Shown here piece after piece: positions 52,177 through 60,391 of a stretch of 64,000 bases of DNA. Below the pieces are notes generated by a model. It was not told where the DNA came from. It saw only the letters and a list, made by a program, of their open reading frames with translations, and did no database searches. Position numbers and translations under genes: made by a program. The DNA is from Olavius algarvensis associated proteobacterium Delta 3 (GTDB lineage: Bacteria; Desulfobacterota; Desulfobacteria; Desulfobacterales; CAFBRK01). Position 1 is the first letter of the stretch. Each line of letters starts with the position of its first letter. The DNA lies in assembly GCA_903231505.1 (NCBI GenBank), contig CAFBRK010000106.1:45162-109161 (forward strand). The letters run 5' to 3'.

Positions 52177-53667
52177 ATGTCATCTCAACAGGTTCGACTC
52201 TCGGCCGAGGATCGTCACTTTTTCTCCCTGGTGAACCGTGCCGTTTTCGCCAATCCATTCAGCGATGAGCGGGCGGCCCTGGATCGACAGATCGCCGGTG
52301 TTGATGCCGGCGTGTCGGGAGAGGTCGCTCTGGAAAAGTCACTCCAGGAGATCTTTCGCCGGATTGAAACACTGGATTCCGATGGTCGTTGCAACATTCA
52401 CCAGTACACCGGAAAAGACCGGGAATTGGTGGAAAATTCTCTGCTATTCGAGTTTTTCCACCGGTACATGGAACGGTTTGACCAGCTCATCCTGGATCAG
52501 ATCGAAGCCGGTCAAACGTCTTTGAAAGTTCCCTTTGCCCTCGAGGCGTTTTTATCCCTCCAGGAGAGAGGTTTTCGACGGGACGATATTCGCCGGTACT
52601 TCGAGGTGGTCTACCAGCTCCGACGGGCTTTTTTCTTCATCGATCGTAACCTTGTGGGCTGCAGTCAGGGGATGCAGGAAGTCCGGCGGGAGCTCTGGAA
52701 CAATGTGTTTACCCATGACCTGAATCTTTACAACACGTACCTGTGGGACCGGATGGAAGATTTCTCGACCATGATTCTCGGCGAAACCGGAACCGGTAAG
52801 GGAACGGCCGCCGCCGCCATTGGCCGGTCCGGTTTCATCCCCTTTGATGAAAAGAGGGAATGCTTTGTGGAGAGTTTCACAGAGTCCTTCGTTGCCCTGA
52901 ACCTGTCCCAGTTCCCCGAGAATCTCATCGAGTCCGAGCTGTTTGGGCACAAAAAAGGCGCCTTCACCGGAGCCGTGGACAATTACAAGGGTGTCTTCGA
53001 TCGGTGTCGTCCCTATGGCTCGATCTTTCTGGATGAAATCGGAGAGGTCTCCACCCCGATCCAGATCAAACTGCTGCAGGTCCTGCAAGAAAGAGAGTAC
53101 GGTCCGGTGGGCAGCCATGAGCGGCATCGGTTCAACGGGCGGGTCATTGCGGCGACCAATCGGTCCCTGGGGGAATTACGCCGGGAGGGCCGCATGCGGG
53201 ATGATTTTTTTTATCGGCTCTGCTCGGACGTGGTCGTGGTGCCGCCGTTGCGGGAGCGGATCCAGCAGGATCCACGAGAGCTGGATGAGCTGATTACCCT
53301 GATTGTCCGGCGCTTGCTCGGCAAGGTCTCTTCGGAGATCAGGGGCATGGTGCACCAGGTGATCGATGAACGGTTAGGGCGGCAATATCCCTGGCCGGGG
53401 AATGTGCGAGAGCTGGAACAGTGCATTCGCCGGGTGCTACTGAACCGCAGTTACACCGGTGAAACACGCTCCGGTGCCTCGGATCTTCTGTCGATCCTGA
53501 CCGATGGCATTCGCAACGGGACCCTGGAGGCACAGAAACTGCTCTCCGGATACTGCTACCTCCAGTACCGGGCCTGCGGCACCTATGAGGAGGTGGCCCG
53601 TCGGGTCAAACTCGACCGACGGACCGTGAAGAAATACATTGACGAGTGGGAACACCTGTCAACATAG
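52177..53667 (+). CDS. Sigma-54-dependent transcriptional activator
   Basis: The roughly 496-residue protein has an N-terminal helical sensor region of about 190 residues without a recognisable receiver or GAF/PAS domain. The AAA+ core has Walker A ILGETGTGKGT, the sigma-54 contact loop ELFGHKKGAFTGA, Walker B GSIFLDEIGE, the arginine-finger region RRIR-like FYRLCSDVVVVPPLRER, and PWPGNVRELEQCIRRVL. The C-terminal Fis-like helix-turn-helix is GTYEEVARRVKLDRRTVKKYI. It likely controls the divergent VIT/VWA gene. Start ATG 52177 follows AAAAGGATGAAG. Confidence 0.9.
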   Translation: MSSQQVRLSAEDRHFFSLVNRAVFANPFSDERAALDRQIAGVDAGVSGEVALEKSLQEIFRRIETLDSDGRCNIHQYTGKDRELVENSLLFEFFHRYMERFDQLILDQIEAGQTSLKVPFALEAFLSLQERGFRRDDIRRYFEVVYQLRRAFFFIDRNLVGCSQGMQEVRRELWNNVFTHDLNLYNTYLWDRMEDFSTMILGETGTGKGTAAAAIGRSGFIPFDEKRECFVESFTESFVALNLSQFPENLIESELFGHKKGAFTGAVDNYKGVFDRCRPYGSIFLDEIGEVSTPIQIKLLQVLQEREYGPVGSHERHRFNGRVIAATNRSLGELRREGRMRDDFFYRLCSDVVVVPPLRERIQQDPRELDELITLIVRRLLGKVSSEIRGMVHQVIDERLGRQYPWPGNVRELEQCIRRVLLNRSYTGETRSGASDLLSILTDGIRNGTLEAQKLLSGYCYLQYRACGTYEEVARRVKLDRRTVKKYIDEWEHLST

Positions 53668-53793
53668 TAATGAACGCAATCCGAATCCACATGGCGAAAA
53701 GACGCCCCGGCGAAATTCCCCACAGAAAGACACACGTTGCCATTCCGGGAGGCCGTATGCAGCGCTTTGAAGTGAAAAGAGGAGGACCGAAAC

Positions 53794-54858
53794 ATGCCGC
53801 GTTTTATCAAAACGATTGCCAAACCGGAAGGAGCACCGCCCGGGACCCTGGTTCTGGTCGGCGAGCAGCGGACCGGCCCGGTCCGGATTCGACTCATCGA
53901 CTACGACGCATCACACCTCGAGGAGCGAGAGCTGGCGACAATAGCAGATGCCTTTCCGCTAAGAGACCTTCCTACAGTGACATGGATCAACATTGACGGG
54001 ATCCACGATATCGACCTGATCCAGCGCATGAGTCGGCATTTCGGCATTCATGCGTTGACGCTGGAGGACATTGTCAACACCGGACACCGGCCCAAGTTCG
54101 AAGATTTTGACACCTACGTTTACCTGGTCTTTAAAATGCTCTCCTACGACCCGGCAACGATGCACATCCGATCCGAACAGATCAGCCTCATTGTCGGACC
54201 CCACTACGTGATATCGTTTCAGGAGGCGGTGGGCGATATGTTCGACCCGGTTCGAACCCGGATCCATCAGGAAAAGGGGCGGTTGCGCCAGAGGGGGTGT
54301 GGATATCTGGCCTACGCGCTCCTCGATGCTGTCGTGGATCACTATTTCACGGTCCTTGAAGCGATCGGTGAGAAGATCGAAGCGCTCGAAGGGGATATCA
54401 CCGATGAGCCGGGTTCGGACACCCTGCGCGCCATCCACCGCTTGAAACGGGAGATGATATTCTTTCGCAAGCAGGTCTGGCCCATGCGGGAAATCGTCAG
54501 CAGTTTGATACGGAGCGAGTCGGATCTCGTTTCCATGAGCAACGAGGCGTACCTGGCCGATGTCTACGATCACACGGTGCAGGTCCTTGACACGGTCGAG
54601 TCGTTTCGGGACGTTCTGTCCAGCATGCTCGACCTCTACATGTCGACGATCAGCAACCGGATGAATGAGGTCATGAAAGTGCTGACCATCATCGCCACGA
54701 TCTTCATCCCGATTACCTTCGTTGCCGGAATTTACGGAATGAATTTCAAATTCATGCCCGAACTGGAATGGAAGTGGGGTTACGTTGCCGTCTGGGGAGT
54801 GATTGCCGTGATCGCCCTGGCAATGGTGGCGTATTTCAGACGGAAGAAATGGCTGTAG
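53794..54858 (+). CDS. corA: CorA-type magnesium/cobalt transporter
   Basis: The 354-residue pentameric channel-like transporter has a long cytoplasmic funnel (HFGIHALTLEDIVNTGHRPKFEDFDTYVYLVFKML; HRLKREMIFFRKQVWPMREIVSSLIR). At the C-terminus two helices are joined by the signature loop GIYGMNFKFMPELEWKWGY. The GMN motif is intact and the basic end RRKKWL is present. GAGGAGG precedes the start. It is 21 bp upstream of the antiporter gene, so they are probably co-transcribed. Confidence 0.94.
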   Translation: MPRFIKTIAKPEGAPPGTLVLVGEQRTGPVRIRLIDYDASHLEERELATIADAFPLRDLPTVTWINIDGIHDIDLIQRMSRHFGIHALTLEDIVNTGHRPKFEDFDTYVYLVFKMLSYDPATMHIRSEQISLIVGPHYVISFQEAVGDMFDPVRTRIHQEKGRLRQRGCGYLAYALLDAVVDHYFTVLEAIGEKIEALEGDITDEPGSDTLRAIHRLKREMIFFRKQVWPMREIVSSLIRSESDLVSMSNEAYLADVYDHTVQVLDTVESFRDVLSSMLDLYMSTISNRMNEVMKVLTIIATIFIPITFVAGIYGMNFKFMPELEWKWGYVAVWGVIAVIALAMVAYFRRKKWL

Positions 54859-54879
54859 GCGGAACAAAGGAGACATGAC

Positions 54880-56598
54880 GTGGCATTCTGGACGTTCTTA
54901 GCGGAGCTTTTGCTGCTTGTCGGGCTGGCGTTCGTTTTCGGACTGGCCGCCAGAAAGCTGAGGCAAAGCCCGATCATCGGTTATCTGGCCGCCGGGGCGG
55001 TTGCCGGCCCCCTGTTGTTTAACACGGAAGCCATCGTCAATGTCGCCGAGATCGGCGTTGCTCTGCTGCTGTTTTCCATCGGCCTGGAATTTTCGTTCCA
55101 CCGGCTCAAGGCCTTCGGAGCAAAGATCATTTTAGCGGGGTTACTGCAGATCCTGGTGACCGGCGGCATCTTTTTCGGCGTTTTCTTCCCATTCTTTGGA
55201 ACCGGCAATGCGATGCTCATCGGTATCATGGTGGCACTGAGTTCCACGGCGGTCGTACTTCGCATTCTGGTGGACACGGCAGCGATCGATTCCATACGCG
55301 GCAGGTTGTCCTTGGGGATTCTTCTGGTTCAGGATATTGCCGTCCTGCCGGTCCTGCTGATGATCGGCGTCATGGGGGGGGCGGACCCGGCCACCGGTAT
55401 TCTCATGCAGACAGCCCGAATCGTGGGGAGCCTGGTTGGACTGATTGCTCTGTTTTACGTCGTTTTCTACCTGGTGCTTCCCCGGCTGCTCCTGACACGC
55501 GGCACGTTTGCCGAACGGGACCTTGTCGTGCTGCTGACAATCCTGGCCGGCATCGGCTCGGCCTGGGCCGCCCATGCCCTGGGATTGTCGGCGGCCCTGG
55601 GGGCGTTTGTCGCCGGACTGCTGGTCGGCGAGTCGCCGTTTGCCCATCAGATGAGAGCCGATATCGGTTCCATCCGCACCCTGTTTCTCACCCTTTTTTT
55701 TACCTCCATCGGCATGCTTCTGGACGTCCACTGGCTTCTGTCCCACCTGGCGCTGGTCGCCGCAGCCGCCCTGGTGGTGTTTATGGGAAAAACGGCAATC
55801 ACCTTCGGCGTGGCACGCCTGACCGGCGTGTCTCCCCTGCCGGCGATCGCCACCGGTATAACATTGGCCCAGATCGGAGAATTTTCTCTGATCGCGGCTT
55901 CTGCGGCGGCAACCGCCGGGATTTTCCCTGAGAACCTGCTGTCTCTCACAGTGGCAACAGCCGTCGTGTCGATGTTTTTAGCACCCTATATGGTCATTTA
56001 CGCCAATCCCCTGGCGAATTGGCTCAGTAAAAAACTATCTCTGACGTCGGTCTCCAATGGCGTCCGTGAAACCGAGGCGAGTTCACCATCCCGCTGCGCG
56101 GTTTACGTGGTGGGATTCGGCCCCGCCGGTCGTCAAATTGTCGAACAACTGGCCGACGATTTTATATTGTTCCACGTCATTGAACTAAACCCGGTCAGCG
56201 CTCGAAAGGCCAGGGAATTGGGACATCGTGTCCATGTCGGCGATGGCGCGTCACCCGACTTTTTACAGGACACGGGAATCGCCGATGCCGCCGTCGTGGT
56301 CATCACCGTTCCGGATCCGGAATCATCCGCCACCATCATCCGCCTGGTCCGCTCGATCGCTCCGGACACGCGGATATTTGTCCGGGCCCGATACCAGGTC
56401 AGCTGCGAGAGACTGAAACGGGCCGGGGCGGATATTCTGGTCAACGAAGAAGAAATGATCGGCATGGTGCTTGCCGCAAAATTGCATGATGCGGTGTTTG
56501 CGGCAAGCGACGTGGCCATGGCGTGCGCCATCACCGGGGCGCCGGTGCCGGAGGCAGCGAGCATCGACGATCCGGATCAGGAAAGGGACATCAGGTAG
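54880..56598 (+). CDS. CPA2/Kef-type monovalent cation:proton antiporter with TrkA-N domain
   Basis: The 572-residue protein has about 12 helices in residues 1-380 (FVFGLAARKLRQSPIIGYLAAGAVAGPLLF; IGVALLLFSIGLEFSFHRLKAFG). The cytoplasmic Rossmann domain reads CAVYVVGFGPAGRQIVEQLADDF...VGDGASPDFLQDTGIADAAVVVITVPDPESS. This matches KefB/C-like and YbaL-like antiporters for K+ or Na+. GTG 54880 with AAAGGAG eight bases upstream is the best start; the ATG at 54875 is out of frame. The 3' end overlaps the convergent PAS-LuxR gene by 22 bp. Confidence 0.9.
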   Translation: MAFWTFLAELLLLVGLAFVFGLAARKLRQSPIIGYLAAGAVAGPLLFNTEAIVNVAEIGVALLLFSIGLEFSFHRLKAFGAKIILAGLLQILVTGGIFFGVFFPFFGTGNAMLIGIMVALSSTAVVLRILVDTAAIDSIRGRLSLGILLVQDIAVLPVLLMIGVMGGADPATGILMQTARIVGSLVGLIALFYVVFYLVLPRLLLTRGTFAERDLVVLLTILAGIGSAWAAHALGLSAALGAFVAGLLVGESPFAHQMRADIGSIRTLFLTLFFTSIGMLLDVHWLLSHLALVAAAALVVFMGKTAITFGVARLTGVSPLPAIATGITLAQIGEFSLIAASAAATAGIFPENLLSLTVATAVVSMFLAPYMVIYANPLANWLSKKLSLTSVSNGVRETEASSPSRCAVYVVGFGPAGRQIVEQLADDFILFHVIELNPVSARKARELGHRVHVGDGASPDFLQDTGIADAAVVVITVPDPESSATIIRLVRSIAPDTRIFVRARYQVSCERLKRAGADILVNEEEMIGMVLAAKLHDAVFAASDVAMACAITGAPVPEAASIDDPDQERDIR

Positions 56599-57467
56599 GC
56601 CCGAAGGTTCTGCCGGGTGTTGCTGAGACCGAATTTTTTCCGTAGATTCTTTCGGTGAAAATTGACGGTGGTGACCGACACGGTCAGGATATCCGCAATT
56701 TCCTTGCTGCTGCGACCTTCCTTGACCAGCGCGGCGACCTGAATCTCCTGGGGCGTCAGGATCATCTGGGCCGATTTCAAGCGCTGCAGAAGGGGCGAGA
56801 TGACATCATTTAAATGAGCGTGGGTGATCTCGACCAAGGTGCGTTCCCGGGGTTTCAACCGAGCGTTCATTAACTTCTCGACATAGGGGAAAACAAGTTC
56901 CCGGACGTTGGAAAGGACCTTCTGCTCGAGTTCGACCTTGTCGTTTTCCCGCTGGGTCAAGAGCACTTTCAAGGCGATGTTGGCTTCCTCCAGACTCTGC
57001 TTCTGCTCCATCAGTTCATTCTCGTTCCGGCGAAGGGCCTCCTCGGTCAGTTTCAACGCCGTAATCTCCTCATGGCTGACGACCACATGAACCGGTTCTA
57101 CGCCGTTCATGCGGATCGTTCGCAGGTAATACCAGTGTTTGCCATCCGGGGCATGGCACGGATAGTCGTACAAGAATTCCTCTTCTTTGCCGGCAATGAC
57201 CGATCGGATCCCTTGGGCCACCACTGCAGCATCATCTGCTTCCGGCCCTGTGGTGGCATCGCACAACTTCAGATAGTTCACCCCCACCGAAGAAACGTCT
57301 CCGGTCATCTCCCCGCGGCCGGCGAACTTTCGCCAGGCTCTGTTTGTCTCGACGATCACACCCTGATGATCGAGGATGGCGATATGGGCCGACAGGGAAT
57401 TGAGCACCGTCTGAGCCAGAGGATCTGTAAAGTCAGGCCGGTTTCTCCGCGTCTGTTGTTTCGTCAT
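56577..57467 (-). CDS. PAS-domain LuxR-type transcriptional regulator
   Basis: The roughly 296-residue protein has an N-terminal PAS domain (LNSLSAHIAILDHQGVIVETNRAWRKFAG...YLRTIRMNG) and a coiled-coil linker (NENELMEQKQSLEEANIALKVLL). The C-terminal LuxR/NarL helix-turn-helix is LTPQEIQVAALVKEGRSSKEIADILTVSVTTVNFHRKNLRKKFGL. The layout suits a sensor of a small ligand or redox state. Start ATG 57467 follows AAAGG. It is divergent from xpaC-telA and could control that pair (inference). Confidence 0.88.
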   Translation of the reverse strand: MTKQQTRRNRPDFTDPLAQTVLNSLSAHIAILDHQGVIVETNRAWRKFAGRGEMTGDVSSVGVNYLKLCDATTGPEADDAAVVAQGIRSVIAGKEEEFLYDYPCHAPDGKHWYYLRTIRMNGVEPVHVVVSHEEITALKLTEEALRRNENELMEQKQSLEEANIALKVLLTQRENDKVELEQKVLSNVRELVFPYVEKLMNARLKPRERTLVEITHAHLNDVISPLLQRLKSAQMILTPQEIQVAALVKEGRSSKEIADILTVSVTTVNFHRKNLRKKFGLSNTRQNLRAYLMSLS

Positions 57468-57733
57468 GATGTGCCTTTCCATCTGATGTGCGACCATCCG
57501 TTTGATGAAACATAACACAACCCTTCGAGAGGAACAATTCGGTACCGCAAGGGGATTGATGGCCGGGTTCCCACCCCGGAATCAGGTCCCGAAATCCTTA
57601 TCTCCCGGGCCGTGTAATCTTTTCGTCGAGCCAAATGGTTTTGATTGCCTGCACACTTTATATTTGACCCTGGGGATGTCTTCAAATATTCTAAACGGGT
57701 TATGGTCAAACTCGATTTCCGGAGGCCGTTTTC

Positions 57734-58387
57734 GTGAAAACAAACAGGCAGGCGAAAATGTTGGCGGGTGCGATCGGTGCGGCTGCTTTTGTCCTAACAC
57801 TTTTCGTATGGCGCTTGTCGTGGTTTGTTTGCCTGATCGTCGGTTTGGGAGCCTACTGGCTGGCGAAACGGCTGCTTGGCGGATCGCCTGTGAAAAAAAC
57901 TGGCGGGAGCGGCGGCGAATCTCGACGGGCGATGATGCAGATGGCCCGGCAGGTCCGTGCGGAGCAACGGCAACTCAGACAATTGGCCCGGCTGTCCCGG
58001 TCTATCGATAACCCGGTCATTCGGGAAAAGGTGGATGCCGTTTGCGGGCTGTGTGAAAAAATCTTTCAGAATTTCAAAGAAGACCCGGATGACATGCGCC
58101 AGGCCCATCGGTTCCTGAGCCAGTTCCGGAAGATTCTCCCCATTGTGGAAAACTACGTCCATTTAACGACGGATCCGGACCGGAAAGGCGTTCTGTCAGA
58201 AGAGGATGAGGCAGACATCGCTGCCGCTCTGGGCGAATTCGAAGAAAACCTCCGCGATGTCTACCAGGCTTACCAGGAAAACAATCTCCAGCGGCTCCGG
58301 TTTACGACGGGGACCCTCAAGCGGATGATGGATATGGAAGCGTCGATCAAACGCAGAGACAGGGGTTCGAAACGCAAGGAAACATGA
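57734..58387 (+). CDS. XpaC-like membrane protein
   Basis: The 217-residue protein has two adjacent transmembrane helices (MLAGAIGAAAFVLTLFVW; LSWFVCLIVGLGAYWLAKRLL) and a helical cytoplasmic domain (VRAEQRQLRQLARLSRSIDNPVIREKVDAVCGLCEKIFQNFKEDP). This is the XpaC family ('5-bromo-4-chloroindolyl phosphate hydrolysis protein'), which occurs with TelA. The start is GTG with GGAGG about nine bases upstream. Tandem with telA, 61 bp apart. Confidence 0.78.
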   Translation: MKTNRQAKMLAGAIGAAAFVLTLFVWRLSWFVCLIVGLGAYWLAKRLLGGSPVKKTGGSGGESRRAMMQMARQVRAEQRQLRQLARLSRSIDNPVIREKVDAVCGLCEKIFQNFKEDPDDMRQAHRFLSQFRKILPIVENYVHLTTDPDRKGVLSEEDEADIAAALGEFEENLRDVYQAYQENNLQRLRFTTGTLKRMMDMEASIKRRDRGSKRKET

Positions 58388-58448
58388 CACATCGAGTCCG
58401 TGAGCTCGAAATGGGCATTTTTGTTTGGGTGAAAGAAAGGAGCGTACG

Positions 58449-59678
58449 ATGAGCGACGATTCTCAGAAACCGGAATTATCCGTCAGCGCTGAATCGAATC
58501 TTCCCGTTATCCGGGCTGCCGGAGATATCGTTCCAAAACCTCCCAGGGACCTGGTACCGTCGGAGGCGACGTCGGTGGAAACCGCCGCCCGGGCGTTGGC
58601 CCAGCAGGTCGTGGCCGCTCCGGATGACCTGAAAACCCTCTCCCAGCTTACCCGGCTCGGAGAAGACGCCCAGCAGCAGGTCAGCGGTTTTCTCGAGAGC
58701 CGCAAGGTCACCGTCGGCGAAATGATGAAACAGGTCAGCGACGGCACGAACAATCCCCTGCCGAACCAGATCAAACAGATGCGGTCCATCATGGAGCGAT
58801 TCGATCCTCGGCCGTTTCGGGATCAGATCGAGCTGGCCGGCAAGTACGGTGGAACGGGCCTGAAGAACCTGTTCATCCGAAAGGCCCGGGGCATTCCATT
58901 GATCGGGGATCTGATGCGGAGTATTGCCGACAATTTTCAGCCGATCAGCGATGAAATCGACAATCTGCTGATGTCCATGGACGGAGGCATTGTTCGGCTC
59001 GACGAGAACAATGCCGCCATCATGACCCAGTCCGACGGGCTAAAAAATTTGATCTCCCAGGTGGAACTCAGAGCTTACGAGGCGGAGCTGGTGTTTGCCA
59101 AATTGAAGGACATGCATGCCCAGGCGGCACCGGAAGACCAGCAGAAGATCATGAATGCCATGAGCCGGGTCGGAAAGCGGGCGCTGTTTCTGAGGGCCAA
59201 CGAACAGATTTTTCTCCAGGTGCTCACCGGGCTTCGTACCAGCGTCACCACCAATTTCGAACTGCGGGATACCGTGTCCATGCTGCGGGACCAGGCCGCA
59301 CCGCTGCTCACCAACCTGTATGCGCTGATCGTCGTCCAGCAAGAGGCACGACAGATTGCCGAGGCCGCGTCGGCCACCCAGGATATGGTGACCGACCTTC
59401 TAAGAGGCGGGGCCGAGATGACCCGGGACAACGTGGAGGTTATCGGCCAGGTGGGCATTAAAATGATGACCGAAATGGACAAGCTGATCGAATCGAAGAA
59501 TATATTTCTGGAAGCCGTGGCAAAGGCCGATCTGCTTGCCGAGCAGACCGTGGATGCCGCCACCCGGAGTATCCCGGTGCTCCAGGAAGCGTCCAATGAG
59601 CTGAAGCAGGTGGTCCAGGAACACGAAACAGCAGATCTGCTGATGGAACCGCCGGCGGAAGAGCCGGCATCGGAGTAG
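58449..59678 (+). CDS. telA: TelA/KlaA-family toxic anion resistance protein
   Basis: The 409-residue soluble helical protein matches the TelA family: NPLPNQIKQMRSIMERFDPRPFRD, FIRKARGIPLIGDLMRS, DGGIVRLDENNAAIMTQSDGLKNLISQVELRAYEAELVFAKL, and a long coiled region ending DKLIESKNIFLEAVAKADLLAEQTVDAATRS. The family is associated with tellurite resistance and with cell-envelope stress, mechanism unclear. ATG 58449 has AAAGGAG upstream. A perfect intrinsic terminator follows. Confidence 0.9.
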   Translation: MSDDSQKPELSVSAESNLPVIRAAGDIVPKPPRDLVPSEATSVETAARALAQQVVAAPDDLKTLSQLTRLGEDAQQQVSGFLESRKVTVGEMMKQVSDGTNNPLPNQIKQMRSIMERFDPRPFRDQIELAGKYGGTGLKNLFIRKARGIPLIGDLMRSIADNFQPISDEIDNLLMSMDGGIVRLDENNAAIMTQSDGLKNLISQVELRAYEAELVFAKLKDMHAQAAPEDQQKIMNAMSRVGKRALFLRANEQIFLQVLTGLRTSVTTNFELRDTVSMLRDQAAPLLTNLYALIVVQQEARQIAEAASATQDMVTDLLRGGAEMTRDNVEVIGQVGIKMMTEMDKLIESKNIFLEAVAKADLLAEQTVDAATRSIPVLQEASNELKQVVQEHETADLLMEPPAEEPASE

Positions 59679-59712
59679 ATTGTACTTACGGCGTGATTGA
59701 GAGGTTATGGAA

Positions 59713-59741
59713 GGCGCAGAACGGATCATCCGTTCTGCGCC
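59713..59741 (+). terminator. Rho-independent terminator of xpaC-telA
   Basis: GGCGCAGAACGG (59713-59724) and CCGTTCTGCGCC (59730-59741) form a perfect 12-bp stem with a five-base loop, followed by TTTT and preceded by AA. It is 35 bp after the telA stop. Confidence 0.95.
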
Positions 59742-59971
59742 TTTTCGTCCCGGCTCTGCGATGTTTACCCGCCGTTTTTGTGGCGGGCTTGGCTGCGGGG
59801 CAACGGGGAGAAAGTTGAGCAATACTACCGGCCCCTTTTATAGCCCTACCTGAAGCCACCCCCTATCCAGGTGGAGACGCACTATAATTGGTCAGAATGT
59901 ACCCTTTTTTGCCAGTTTCGATAGGTTTTGCTGCTTGTCTTTTGACTGAACCAGTCGGGGCGTTACACCCC

Positions 59972-60175
59972 TCATGTGCCGCCGAATCCGATGGTCACGT
60001 CATCGCCGTCTACGATCACCGGGACTTTGCGGACGCCTTTGGATAATCTGAGCATGGCGTCCATGTGTTTGCTGTCCTGTTTCACATCGAAATACTCGTG
60101 TCCGTCATGGGCCTCATGGGCCTTGGTGGTATAGGGTCACCCCGCTTTGCCGTAGATAGCGATTATCTCTGCCAT
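59972..60175 (-). CDS. UXX-star selenoprotein (thioredoxin/glutaredoxin-like), in-frame TGA = selenocysteine
   Basis: Read with TGA as Sec, this gene encodes 67 residues: MAEIIAIYGKAG-U-PYTTKAHEAHD, then ...LSKGVRKVPVIVDGDDVTIGFGGT and a TGA stop at 59972-59974. The redox site U-P-Y-T at residues 13-16 and the ending GVRKVPVIV...VTIGFGGT are characteristic of the UXX-star (seleno)protein family known from deltaproteobacteria. The start has an excellent AAGGAGG five bases upstream. The Sec codon is at 60137-60139. An ordinary ORF search misses the gene because of the TGA. Short GGCC and CATG pairings lie just after the TGA, but I cannot prove a SECIS hairpin. A weak GGGG...CCCC stem follows the stop (59957-59971). 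It lies 216 bp downstream of the HDAC-like gene on the same strand. Confidence 0.85.
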
Positions 60176-60391
60176 GTTGTCCTCCTTGCTTCTATCAAAA
60201 AGTTCGGTACCGGAATCGCAATCGGCATCGGTATCGGCCGAGGGGAAATTTCAAGTAGCTATGGGACTCTTCTATCCCCGAGGCCGTACCCGAACAGATG
60301 CCCACCAACACCATCGCCACAACTACCGTTCCAATGCGTCGCAAATTCATGCTTATTCCTTTATCTTTCGGATTTCAAAACATCTTCCTAT
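60176..60391. other. Gap between the HDAC-like gene and the selenoprotein
   Basis: It contains GGAATCGCAATCGGCATCGG-type words (60212-60239), related to those at 43447-43545 and 6807-6840. No other gene is supported. Confidence 0.5.
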
